From Nitrospinaceae bacterium (GTDB lineage Bacteria > UBA8248), in assembly GCA_018669005.1 (NCBI GenBank), contig JABJAL010000084.1, positions 1 through 33,106 on the forward strand: a stretch of DNA of 33,106 nucleotides, read 5' to 3'. The translations under genes and the position numbers were made by a program. Every line of letters begins with the position of its first letter. Positions within the stretch are counted from its first letter, which is position 1. Of this stretch, positions 19,001-26,051 are shown one piece after another. The notes beneath the pieces are model-generated. The model was not told the origin of the DNA, did not search any database, and saw only the letters and a program-made list of their open reading frames with translations.

Positions 19001-19786
19001 GTCAAACGGCTTGAACGAGGAGGCGACTTCAAGGTTTCCCGTCCTCGGATCAAATTCGGCCTCGGCAGAAAGCTCTATCGTGCCAGGCTCTGTGCACTTT
19101 CCGCTCACCTCGACAGGCAGGGGCTCATCTAGACGAAATTTATCGATCTCAATCTTTTGAAAATCACATCTCGCCCGAATGGCAGGAAGCGCCCCAAATG
19201 CGGCCGAATCGTAACTCACCTTAAGATCTGCAATCTCGATATCTCGAATGACGAAATCATATTCAGGCTCCGAGGCCGCAGGGGTGTTTTCGGCGGCCTC
19301 GGCTAAAGACACACCAAGAGAGGGAATAGTTACTAGAGAGGCACTCGACCTACGATGTGGGCCGCGCGCGCTTTTTGGGTTTCCCATTTTTTCGATAATA
19401 TCGTCGAAGCTGAACTTTCCTGTCGAGTCCCTCGATGCATGCACCGTAACGCCGGAGAGGTCCAGGCTAAGGATGCTAATCTTCTTGTACAGTATCGCGG
19501 CGGGATTCAGCAGTGCTTTTACTTTCTTGATCTTGAGGAGCGATTGTTTGTCTCCCCCTACTCTGGATTTATCTTCGATTTCAAGACCCGATGCTTCGAC
19601 CACAAAGAGTCCAATGGAAAGATCGTCCAGCTTAATCTTTCTTCCCAGATAGTCTGAACCGTAGCCGACCGCCAAAAGTTTCATCTGGTCCGAGGAGACG
19701 AAAAAGCGCACCGCCACCACGGCACCGACGACAAGAACCAGAAGTACGACAAGTATTCCAACCGACCACTTCAGGAAGCGGCTCAT
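16058..19786 (-). CDS. AsmA-family envelope protein with three internal repeats
   Basis: 1242 residues. Residues 8-30 are a single membrane anchor, followed by a large periplasmic beta-rich body of the AsmA/DUF748 type, proteins now linked to phospholipid transport between inner and outer membranes. The body has three internal copies of about 173 residues, marked by LPFA/LPFG at 352, 524 and 698 and by WNV at 365, 537 and 711. The C-terminal AsmA part has LRLNQFDLTRFSAYAY and FKIKGRLNDPSFN. It is followed by a Pro/Ala/Gln-rich tail with short tandem QPPAS units and a basic end. ATG 19786 has only a weak AGAGAG upstream. It is the first gene of the minus-strand run; the lipid role is family knowledge, not shown here. 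Confidence 0.85.
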   Translation of the reverse strand: MSRFLKWSVGILVVLLVLVVGAVVAVRFFVSSDQMKLLAVGYGSDYLGRKIKLDDLSIGLFVVEASGLEIEDKSRVGGDKQSLLKIKKVKALLNPAAILYKKISILSLDLSGVTVHASRDSTGKFSFDDIIEKMGNPKSARGPHRRSSASLVTIPSLGVSLAEAAENTPAASEPEYDFVIRDIEIADLKVSYDSAAFGALPAIRARCDFQKIEIDKFRLDEPLPVEVSGKCTEPGTIELSAEAEFDPRTGNLEVASSFKPFDLMPFVRLAPPVEDLQLLSARLGGESSVTLIPAKEVAWRVDFNVGNVDAKFRMSNKGGWQRKKLASVELKSKGKYDLGRDAAKVSALDILLPFAKFRLNKQANWNVDGRDAADISLDVADLGAAVKWGASLAGVSLKKPPSGGKVTLKVSGGRDRKKEDSLRAVASIKMEAIELGAYFPLLPPQRNVRGLRGRLDGSADLSLSSVGPLKWKANFNGKGLAAQYKGERRGKWRPIKLTTAGVRSEGSFNIDDESARVASLEVVLPFAQVKLTGPAKWNVSGDDEIGMSVKIPDIGAAATLASSLSGVVIGKGDFEKGDKLDLDLRVSRNRKTSKAFSAAGSLSFDPIQVAPFAALVPVSSGAKGLRGVVGGKVTFLFKADENVSWKANLNGRGVSGQLDVDSDGRWVGLNLKSLQVGTDGWYSLRRESARINRLDVKLPFGSVKLLKEAKWNVSGVDDIAASWDISDLAAVSKMGRSLGVDALKMASPVGASKGSITIKRNRKKSKDFDMAGSASAELKRVHFADYPNMAVSGAASIKIDKKNLAISVPGLVVRERGRDKSPSAMELKNFRVSLSQKNLMKGRVVSRKATADALRINFSMALDKKTNIKTILAPPTGMRAGKSQKRRGKVASRTPKSRLAPSRQKKAAAPQTSQASGRKGASIKAPATTARLPYINIRRLEVGSLDFKFTHTVEAGKRPVVLEWKNLNLSIDNLNTRMRRGRLDGRISLAARTKPSPITFLAKMNPALDPPDLDGTLRLNQFDLTRFSAYAYSARGMEIRKGLLDLNSSFNLKNGYLRSRIKGKVFKLDLKQVKKQNVLGDAQAVLQNIALGILKRKNDVIPVSFKIKGRLNDPSFNTGRAVTDALIAGVINKLASLGGDTKKLGGQVGDILKGVLGGVLGTRPAPSKSQPPAGQPPASQPPASAPQTRVAPEPVPQVTPKATPEPVPEKKAPLTRKQRRRETVKEIENIGKDLLKGLFGGR

Positions 19787-20048
19787 GATGTATTCTCTCT
19801 ATTTGCGAAAAGCGGAGCCGGGCATTTTAACTCGGGGCCCTGAATCGAAAGCGGCACCCTTTTTTTACGGCACATCATGTCCAAGCACAACATATTTCAT
19901 ACTCTTTTTGTAACCGAATAAGTCGAGCCTTTTGGAAAAAATAGAAGTATGATGGGCGCGGCACTATAGAAGACCATAAATCAAGGTCATCCCGCTACTG
20001 GTCAGCCGAAAGAGGGAGGCCTCATAGCTTAGGAATTTCATAGTTTCC

Positions 20049-21353
20049 ATGAATACGACAGCAAGAAAACTGGAGATTTTCTCGTGGTGTTTCTATGATT
20101 TTGCCAATTCCGCGTATCCCACCCTTATCGTAACCGTCGCCTACAGTGTTTATTTCAAGAAAATTGTGGCCGGAGACGGGGGCGGCGCTGATTTTCTCTG
20201 GGGAATTTCCCTTTCTGCGGCCATGCTGATCACCTCTCTACTCGGTCCGCCCCTGAGCGCAATTGCGGATCGCACCGGCTCACGAAAGCGTTTTTTGCTT
20301 ATCTTCTCAGGAATATGTGTTATCGCAACACTTCTACTTACCGGCGTGGGCGCGGGCATGGTCTCCACCGGAATGATTCTTTTCATTGTCGCCACCATTG
20401 GCTTCGAGGGCTCCTTAATCTTCTACAACGCTTTTCTCCCCGAAATCGCCACCCCGGCCACCCGGGGGCGCATCAGCGGTTGGGGGTGGGGCGTAGGCTA
20501 CATCGGCGGCCTTCTTTGTCTCGTTTTGGTGAAACCGCTACTTGCCGGAGGGTTCAGCCCCGAAAATCTACCCCTCTTTCGGGCCAGCTTCGCAGCCGTC
20601 GCGGTTTTTTATGCCGTGTTCACTATCCCCCTTTTCTTCTGGCTCAGAGAATCGAGCCTACCCGCCTGGCCGCAGGCCTGGGGCGATGTGAAGATGTCCG
20701 GCTCCTCGCCCGGCGCCCTCACAACCACGGCCGCTGCTTTTCGCTCATTAAGGAAAACTTTCCAGGCACTTCGCCGCCGCGAGGGCGCGCTGCGATTTTT
20801 ACTCGCCTTTTTCCTCTATAACGACGGCATCGTCACCGTCATCTCGTTCAGCGCCATTTATGCGGTCACCACCCTGGGCTACACCATGGGGGAGACGCTT
20901 GAACTCTTCATCGCCGTTCAACTCTCGGCTGGCGCAGGGGCGCTGGCGCTTGGCTATCTGGCAGACTTTTGGGGAGAGAGGAAAACAATTCTCCTCACCT
21001 TGGTGAATTGGTGCATCGTCGTCATCGTCGCCTATTTTACCGAGACGAAAGCGGTTTTCTTCATCGTATCTATTCTGGCAGGCTTCTCGCTCGGCTCGTG
21101 TCAGGCGGCCAGCCGCTCGATGATGGCGCGCTTCATTCCGGCGGGTAGCACCACGCAGACCTATGCCTTCTACGGCCTGTGCGGAAAAATGAGCTCGGTG
21201 CTGGGGCCCATAGTCTTCGGCGCCATCTCGGCTGCCAGCGGAAGCCAGCGCCTGGCCATCCTCTCAATCCTGCTATTCTTCCTCGCGGGCGGGGCGCTTC
21301 TCTGGGGGGTGCCTGAGCAGGAACCCGATTCCGAGGCCCCCCTGTTGCCGTAA
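20049..21353 (+). CDS. MFS transporter of the UMF1 / Atg22-like family
   Basis: 434 residues with about twelve membrane segments. The N-terminal signature WCFYDFANSAYPTLIVTVAY is diagnostic of the UMF1 (Atg22-like) branch of the major facilitator superfamily, and GPPLSAIADRTGSRKRFL is the usual loop 2-3 MFS motif. Fungal members release amino acids from vacuoles; bacterial members are of unknown substrate. It diverges from the AsmA-like gene across 262 bases. No strong ribosome binding site is close to the ATG, so the start is moderately sure. Confidence 0.9.
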   Translation: MNTTARKLEIFSWCFYDFANSAYPTLIVTVAYSVYFKKIVAGDGGGADFLWGISLSAAMLITSLLGPPLSAIADRTGSRKRFLLIFSGICVIATLLLTGVGAGMVSTGMILFIVATIGFEGSLIFYNAFLPEIATPATRGRISGWGWGVGYIGGLLCLVLVKPLLAGGFSPENLPLFRASFAAVAVFYAVFTIPLFFWLRESSLPAWPQAWGDVKMSGSSPGALTTTAAAFRSLRKTFQALRRREGALRFLLAFFLYNDGIVTVISFSAIYAVTTLGYTMGETLELFIAVQLSAGAGALALGYLADFWGERKTILLTLVNWCIVVIVAYFTETKAVFFIVSILAGFSLGSCQAASRSMMARFIPAGSTTQTYAFYGLCGKMSSVLGPIVFGAISAASGSQRLAILSILLFFLAGGALLWGVPEQEPDSEAPLLP

Positions 21354-21377
21354 TCAATCCAGGAACGTACAAATAGA

Positions 21378-21400
21378 CCCGCGTGACGCCCTCACGCGGG
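21378..21400. promoter_or_regulatory. Perfect 9-bp hairpin just upstream of a ribosome binding site
   Basis: CCCGCGTGA at 21378-21386 pairs with TCACGCGGG at 21392-21400 across the five-base loop CGCCC. It lies between the MFS stop and the next start (ATG 21413). No T-run follows, so it does not look like a simple intrinsic terminator. In the mRNA it would end twelve bases before the ATG, right against the AGATGAGAAG that serves as ribosome binding site. Confidence 0.65.
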
Positions 21401-21412
21401 AGATGAGAAGAC

Positions 21413-21787
21413 ATGACAAATAGTTTCCGGGAGCAAATCGTCGAGAGGCTTCGTCTCAGACTCGCCGAGGCGGATCTGCCCTTAGAGACCATCGAGACGG
21501 CGGCGGCCGAGGTGGCCTATATCCTGGGGAGGCTGGTCGATAGCCAGGCCTTTGACGCTGCGGCAAGACAGATACTCCAGCGTTACGCCGAAGATTGGGC
21601 CGAGCAATCCTCAAAGCGACTCCTTGAGACTCACGAGGAGGGCGTAGCCGATCTCGTGCATGGCATGACCGACAGCCAGGGGAGAACCCGCGCGGTTCGC
21701 GCGCTTAAACGAGCCTTGATGGATACCCTCGACGGCGTTGAGCGCCCGCCCGACGACATGGGGCTCATCGAGGATGACGATGCTTAA
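21413..21787 (+). CDS. Hypothetical small acidic helical protein
   Basis: 124 residues. The sequence is soluble, strongly helical and acidic at the end (IEDDDA). It has no signal, membrane segment or motif I recognise. The N-terminal half (EQIVERLRLRLAEADLPLET) is amphipathic; the middle has a QRYAEDWAEQSSKRLLE stretch. It stands 42 bases upstream of gltX on the same strand and 59 bases after the MFS gene, so it is probably transcribed with gltX. Codon use and GC content match its neighbours, which argues it is a real gene. No function is proposed. Confidence 0.65.
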   Translation: MTNSFREQIVERLRLRLAEADLPLETIETAAAEVAYILGRLVDSQAFDAAARQILQRYAEDWAEQSSKRLLETHEEGVADLVHGMTDSQGRTRAVRALKRALMDTLDGVERPPDDMGLIEDDDA

Positions 21788-21829
21788 GACACCAGTGATC
21801 GAATACCGAAACCTGAAATGGGAGAGACG

Positions 21830-23242
21830 ATGAACGATGCCGTACGCGTCCGGTTCGCACCCTCGAACACGGGCCACCTTCATATCGGAGGGGCGCGAAC
21901 CGCGCTCTTCAACTGGTTTTTTGCCCGCCACACCGGCGGCACGGCGATCCTCCGCATCGAGGACACCGACCAGGAGCGATCGACCGAGGCGTACTACGAC
22001 GCCATCATCGAGGCCTTCGAGTGGCTCGGGCTCGATTGGGACGAGGGCCCCTACCGCCAGACCGAGCGCATGGCGTTGTACACCGAGGCGGCCAAGAAAA
22101 TGCTCGATGCCGGCACAGCCTATCGCTGCACCTGCACGCCTGATGAAGTGGACGAGATGCGTAAAAAAGCCCGCGCCGAGGGGAGAACGCCCAAATACGA
22201 CGGCACCTGCCGGGGCCGCTATGACACGGATCCCGACCTACCCTTCTGCCTTCGCCTCAAGGTCCCCGATGAGGGGGAGACCGTGGTGGACGACCTACTT
22301 GCCGGGCCCGTCACGTTCCAGAACGACCAGCTCGACGACATGGTAATCGCCCGCACCGACGGCACGCCGACCTACAACTTTTGCGTCGCCGTGGACGACA
22401 TCGACATGAGAATCACCCACGTCATCCGGGGCAACGACCACCTCTCGAACACGCCAAAACAGATTTTGGTCTATCAGGCCCTTGGCGAGTCCCCGCCGCG
22501 TTTCGTCCACATCTCGATGATCCTCGGCTCAGACAAAAAACGCCTATCGAAACGCCACGGCGCCACATCTGTTCTCGAATTCCGCGAGCAGGGCTATCTT
22601 CCCGAGGCATTCATCAACTATCTCGTTCGCCTGGGCTGGAGCCTGGGCGATCAGGAAATTTTCTCGTGCGATGAGATCATCAAAAATTTTTCAATAGAAA
22701 ACCTCAACCTCTCGTCCGCCGTCTTAAACCCCGAAAAAATGCTCTGGACAAACCAGGAGTACATCATGAAAGGGGATGCGGGCAGGCTCCTTGAATTGCT
22801 TGAAGAACGTCTTCGCGCCCGCGGGCTCGCGCCCGAGCTTCTCTCGCCAGAGGCGCGCCTCGGCGTCGTCGAGGAACTCAGGACGCGCGCTAAAACGCTT
22901 GAAGAGCTAGCCGATGGCGCAGCGTTTTTCTTTTCCCCTGGCGTGACTCTCGACGAAAAAGCGGCTGCTAAATTTTTAATATCCGATATCGCCGCCCCCC
23001 TCGGGCGGGTTCGCGAGGCCATCGCCGGCGTCGAGCCCTTTGCTCCCGAGGGCATTAAAGAGGTATTCGAGGGCGTGCTGGAGGCCGAGGACATGAAACT
23101 GGGCAAGCTGGCCCAACCCGTGCGCGTCGCCATCACAGGCGGCACCAAGAGCCCGGGAATCTTCGAGACGCTGGCGCTACTCGGCAAAGAGCGCTCCCTA
23201 GAGCGCCTCGACGCAGCCCTGGCCCGCATCGAAAACCCCTAA
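21830..23242 (+). CDS. gltX: Glutamyl-tRNA synthetase
   Basis: 470 residues. ATG 21830 is chosen because GGGAGAG is five bases upstream; an in-frame ATG at 21818 would place that site inside the gene. Class I signatures are present: APSNTGHLHIGGARTALFNW (HIGH region) and KKRLSKRHG (KMSKS region). A CTC...C zinc-type segment occurs near residues 101-128. It attaches glutamate to tRNA-Glu, and in many bacteria also to tRNA-Gln for later amidation by GatCAB. The third residue of the usual PSPTG is Asn here, an uncommon change. The gene is followed 117 bases later by a tRNA-Gln gene, an apt neighbour. The C-terminal anticodon-binding domain looks complete. Confidence 0.96.
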   Translation: MNDAVRVRFAPSNTGHLHIGGARTALFNWFFARHTGGTAILRIEDTDQERSTEAYYDAIIEAFEWLGLDWDEGPYRQTERMALYTEAAKKMLDAGTAYRCTCTPDEVDEMRKKARAEGRTPKYDGTCRGRYDTDPDLPFCLRLKVPDEGETVVDDLLAGPVTFQNDQLDDMVIARTDGTPTYNFCVAVDDIDMRITHVIRGNDHLSNTPKQILVYQALGESPPRFVHISMILGSDKKRLSKRHGATSVLEFREQGYLPEAFINYLVRLGWSLGDQEIFSCDEIIKNFSIENLNLSSAVLNPEKMLWTNQEYIMKGDAGRLLELLEERLRARGLAPELLSPEARLGVVEELRTRAKTLEELADGAAFFFSPGVTLDEKAAAKFLISDIAAPLGRVREAIAGVEPFAPEGIKEVFEGVLEAEDMKLGKLAQPVRVAITGGTKSPGIFETLALLGKERSLERLDAALARIENP

Positions 23243-23358
23243 ACCACAAATAGCGCCCAGTGGTTTGCCTGAAAAGGGATTTTTTATTAAACTCGCCGCG
23301 AATTTCGGGTGGTCCGGGACGTCCAGAGTTTCCCGGGCGGATTCGCCCCGAGCTTCGT

Positions 23359-23432
23359 TGGGGGATCGTCTAGCGGCAGGACACCACACTCTGGATGTGG
23401 GAACTCAGGTTCGAATCCTGGTCCCCCAACCA
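23359..23432 (+). tRNA. tRNA-Gln (anticodon CUG) with encoded CCA
   Basis: The acceptor TGGGGGA at 23359-23365 pairs with TCCCCCA at 23422-23428, followed by discriminator A and genomic CCA at 23430-23432. The anticodon stem CCACA/TGTGG encloses the loop CTCTGGA, so the anticodon is CTG, reading the Gln codon CAG. The T-arm TCAGG/CCTGG encloses TTCGAAT. All arms pair well, so the gene looks functional. Confidence 0.96.
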
Positions 23433-23729
23433 CTCTATTTCTTATCCTTCGATAATTCGAATTTCATTTCAGATTACTCGCCAAAGCCCCGGTATTACGG
23501 GGCATAGCCCAAATTTAAAATACACTCTTATCTAGAGAGACGCTCCAGTCCCTCAATCTTCACTCCAGCTAGCTAAAAATCTCCGCGGGCCCTTTTCGTA
23601 GTCCCACTTGAGGGGCTTCCACGCCATTGTATTGAGTATACATTTCGGATTTTCTAGGTTTTTGGGGGGGAGGAGATGACCCCCCAAGATAGGAGGGGAA
23701 AGCATATTTTTGAGCGCGGGCAGCCTAGC
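23433..23729. other. Intergenic stretch after tRNA-Gln, no gene seen
   Basis: A 6-bp hairpin GCCCCG/CGGGGC at 23487-23504 follows the tRNA but lacks a T-run. A G-run (GGGGGGG) and the related CCCCCC lie near 23662-23690. No coding homology was noticed on either strand. Confidence 0.5.
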
Positions 23730-23930
23730 TTAGGTAAAACCCAGCGTTTCTCTTTGCTCTTTCCAGTCCAGCGGGAAACGGGTATCGCGCATCAGGCGGG
23801 AGGCCGTGAGCTCTGGCGGCTGGCGGCCATTAAGAATGGCTTTTGTAATATCTGGGGAGAGGAACGTAAGCCTCACAATACGCGTAAAATAGGAACTCTC
23901 TACCTTTTCACTTCTGGCGATTTCCCTAAG
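23730..23930 (-). pseudogene. Serine recombinase C-terminal relic
   Basis: The minus frame from about 23930 down to the TAA at 23730 encodes LREIARSEKVESSYFTRIVR followed by LTFLSPDITKAILNGRQPPE and ends in DWKEQRETLGFT. This is the standard end of large site-specific serine recombinases (helix-turn-helix, then FLAPDIVEAILxGRQP and a terminal WxxQR-GF). The upstream N-terminal catalytic and recombinase domains are absent: beyond 23930 the sequence becomes the start of an unrelated gene on the other strand. It is therefore a remnant of a mobile element or island. Recognition by eye is strong for these 66 residues. Confidence 0.75.
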
Positions 23931-23937
23931 GCCCGGC

Positions 23938-24861
23938 GCCGACGACCCGGAAATCGTCGGCGGGCTTCGAATTTTTGACAACACGGACCCCGTGAATCCC
24001 AAATTTATTAATTATGTTGAAACAGATGGGGCCGGAGTCCACCGGCCCGTTTACGACAAAAACCGCAAACTCCTCTATAGCTCAAGCAATAAAGACGGTT
24101 TCGATAAATGGGTATTGCTGATACATGACATGAAAGACCCTTGGGCCCCCGAGCTTATTGGCACGGCATGGGTCCCTGGCCAGCGCGAGGGAGAGGAAAT
24201 TACATGGGACCTTCCATGGGCACCGGATGCAGTCGGACATGGGTGCCAAATTCATGAAGGGAATCCTTTCGGGAACTATGTAACAGCCGGGTGCTGGGAC
24301 GCAGGAGTCGCTCTGTTTGATCTGACCGACCCGGCAAAACCCGAATTCATGTGGCGCCACAGCCCCCACGAGACGCATGGCTGGTCAGGTGGATATCACA
24401 CTTTTCTCGTACCCCCGGGATCAGAGTTCGCGATCGCTACCCACGAAACCGTAACAGTAAACTGTGAATACCCACCTGCGTTTGTGTCTTTTTACGACAT
24501 GCGAAACATCAATGAGCCGCTCCTGGCAAGTACGTTTCAACCCTACCCGATTGACCCGCTCACGATGCGACCACTCGATAATTCATGGTGCGAAACGGGA
24601 AGCCGGTATGGGGCGCATAACGTCTGGCTTGATATGGAAAAAGACGACCTGATGTACATCTGCTGGTTCAATGCGGGATTACGAATCGTAGACTGGTCGA
24701 ATCCATTTGAGCCAAAGGAAGTGGGGTACTACATTCCGGCAGGAAACAAGGAAAGATTCTGCCCGCAAAGCAACGATGTCTTTGTCGATAAAAAGACGGG
24801 GCTAATCTACATGAGCGACCGCTGGGGGCTGGGCTTACATATTCTTGAATACACGGGTTAA
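23938..24861 (+). pseudogene. LVIVD-repeat-type beta-propeller protein, 5'-truncated
   Basis: The frame is open from the TAG at 23890-23892 to 24861. A GTG at 23992 could start a 289-residue protein, but recognisable family sequence begins earlier, at ADDPEIVGGLRIFDNTDP (from 23938), so the 5' part is missing. Repeats of the type GLRIFDNTDPxNPKF, VALFDLTDPAKPEF and LRIVDWSNPFEPKEVGYYIP are blades of an LVIVD propeller. The C-terminal VFVDKKTGLIYMSDRWGLGLHIL is complete. Relatives usually carry roughly one hundred more residues upstream. The truncation coincides with the recombinase relic, so the two were brought together by a rearrangement. Function of such proteins is poorly known. It may still be expressed as a shortened protein. 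Confidence 0.7.
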
Positions 24862-25188
24862 TTTTGGATGAGGCGCAGTGGATGGGAAAGGATAAAGTGG
24901 TGCGATGAATTTATAGCTGGTGTGCCCTGGTCCAGCGATATTCAGATCGAATTTGCTTGAAAGTATTGCCATAGTATTTTATTGACAATAAAGATATCTA
25001 GCTAATAGCTATTCTTACCCTAAGCAAGAAGGGCATTTTTTAGCAAACACCTCCATTCATTACTTTATCAAAAATCATGTAATTCTAATTCATCGAAATT
25101 ATTGAACTGTGTTGACACAATTCAATTTAAGCCAGATGTAATTTATTTTCATTTCTTATCTACTCAAATCGTATAGGGAGACATTCGA
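24862..25188. other. AT-rich intergenic region ahead of the carboxymuconolactone decarboxylase-like gene
   Basis: No coding remnant was found in these 327 bases on either strand. The region turns strongly AT-rich after 24960 and contains the 26-bp palindrome described separately plus short dyads near 25000 (TAGCTAATAGCTA). Confidence 0.5.
25101..25126. promoter_or_regulatory. 26-bp palindromic operator candidate overlapping a -35 box
   Basis: ATTGAACTGTGT at 25101-25112 and ACACAATTCAAT at 25115-25126 are inverted copies matching at 11 of 12 positions around a central TG. The palindrome contains TTGACA (25112-25117), a perfect -35 hexamer. A -10-like TGTAAT follows at 25137-25142, with a long 19-base spacer. 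Position and shape fit a dimeric repressor site for the gene starting at 25189. No regulator gene is in the window. Confidence 0.55.
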
Positions 25189-25734
25189 ATGAGCAGGCTT
25201 CCAGACATTTCCGAGGATCAATTAACCGAGGAACAGAAACCAACATATGATGAGTTGACTGCCGGGCGCGGGGTTCGAGGCCCCTTTAATGCATGGTTGA
25301 GAGTTCCCGAGTTCGCCGATCTCGCTCAAAAAATGGGCAATTACCTTCGTTTTCGCAGCTCTGTTTCCAAAAAATTAATCGAGTTCGCCGTCACGATCAC
25401 TACTCGTCACTTAAGCGCACAATACGGATTCCTGTCGCACTCCAAACAGGCCCAGGAATTGGGCGTGAGTCCAGATGTCATTTCTGCAATCATTGAACGA
25501 AGAAAACCTAATTTTCAAGATGCGGAAGAAGAAGCCGTTTACGATTTTTGCCAGGAGTTGAACGTAGAGCATGTTGTAAGTGATTCAACTTATCAGGTGG
25601 CTTTGAAAAAATTTGGAGAAAAGGGCGTGGTTGATCTCATTGCCGCCTGTGGTTATTACACCCTCGTTTCGATGACGCTCAATGCGACGAATGTAGGTAT
25701 TGCCGAGGGAATAGATCCCCCGCTTCCAGACTAA
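25189..25734 (+). CDS. Carboxymuconolactone decarboxylase-family protein
   Basis: 181 residues, ATG preceded by AGGGAGAC. The helical AhpD/CMD-type pattern is clear: LPDISEDQLTEEQKPTYDEL, RGPFNAWLRVPEFADLAQK, LIEFAVTITTRHLSAQYGFL, then SHSKQAQELGVSPDVISAI and YDFCQELN. This matches the large group of CMD-like proteins annotated only by fold. The CxxC of AhpD peroxidases is absent, so peroxidase activity is unlikely; a His (SHSKQA) is in the usual active region. It lies downstream of the palindrome and convergent with a broken VOC gene and a PrpD gene. The substrate is unknown. Confidence 0.88.
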   Translation: MSRLPDISEDQLTEEQKPTYDELTAGRGVRGPFNAWLRVPEFADLAQKMGNYLRFRSSVSKKLIEFAVTITTRHLSAQYGFLSHSKQAQELGVSPDVISAIIERRKPNFQDAEEEAVYDFCQELNVEHVVSDSTYQVALKKFGEKGVVDLIAACGYYTLVSMTLNATNVGIAEGIDPPLPD

Positions 25735-26049
25735 CCACAGGGTGGGCGGACTCCATATCCTTCACAAAAAAAGTGATATAGCGGAAACCTCTCCTTGAAT
25801 CAGTCAATGCCTCTTCAGAGGGAGTGGCGGGCTTTCGATATTAAGGAGCTTGAGCAACATATCGCCGAATCGAAGGGCATGACGCCTGAGTTTGTTCCGG
25901 GCAAAACCAGCCCTCTGGACAAACTGCGCCGGGTGCTCCAAGACATCCACCTCCTCAAATCCGAGAACATCCATGTAAAAAGCCTCCATTGCTTTGATGT
26001 TCCACGTTGCGATCCCTATATCCACGCTGCTCTGCGCTATATCAAGCAT
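25735..26049 (-). pseudogene. VOC/glyoxalase-family protein, frameshifted and 3'-truncated
   Basis: Start ATG 26049 lies two bases after the PrpD stop, so the two were one operon. The N-terminal VOC repeat is clear: VDIGIATWNIKAMEAFYMDV then RHALRFGDMLLKLLNIESPP. The frame then ends at LPLKRH-stop, but a shift near 25815-25825 recovers GFRYITFFVKDMESAHPVV, the next conserved VOC strand. After that the reading runs into the antisense of the CMD-like gene, so the last part of the VOC domain is lost. One frameshift plus loss of the 3' end makes a functional product unlikely. The family includes glyoxalases and dioxygenases; the original substrate is unknown. Confidence 0.7.
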
Positions 26050-26051
26050 AT

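Noticed and set aside
18501-19160. 219-residue plus-strand frame opposite the AsmA-like gene
   Set aside because: Antisense reading of a clearly recognisable protein, with no start site or motif of its own.
23487-23504. Hairpin GCCCCG/CGGGGC as a terminator for tRNA-Gln
   Set aside because: No T-run follows and the stem is only six base pairs.
23676-23978. Plus-strand frame containing LYLFTSGDFPKA, which looked like the missing N-terminus of the LVIVD protein with a frameshift
   Set aside because: The opposite strand encodes a much clearer serine recombinase C-terminus over the same bases, so the resemblance is by chance.
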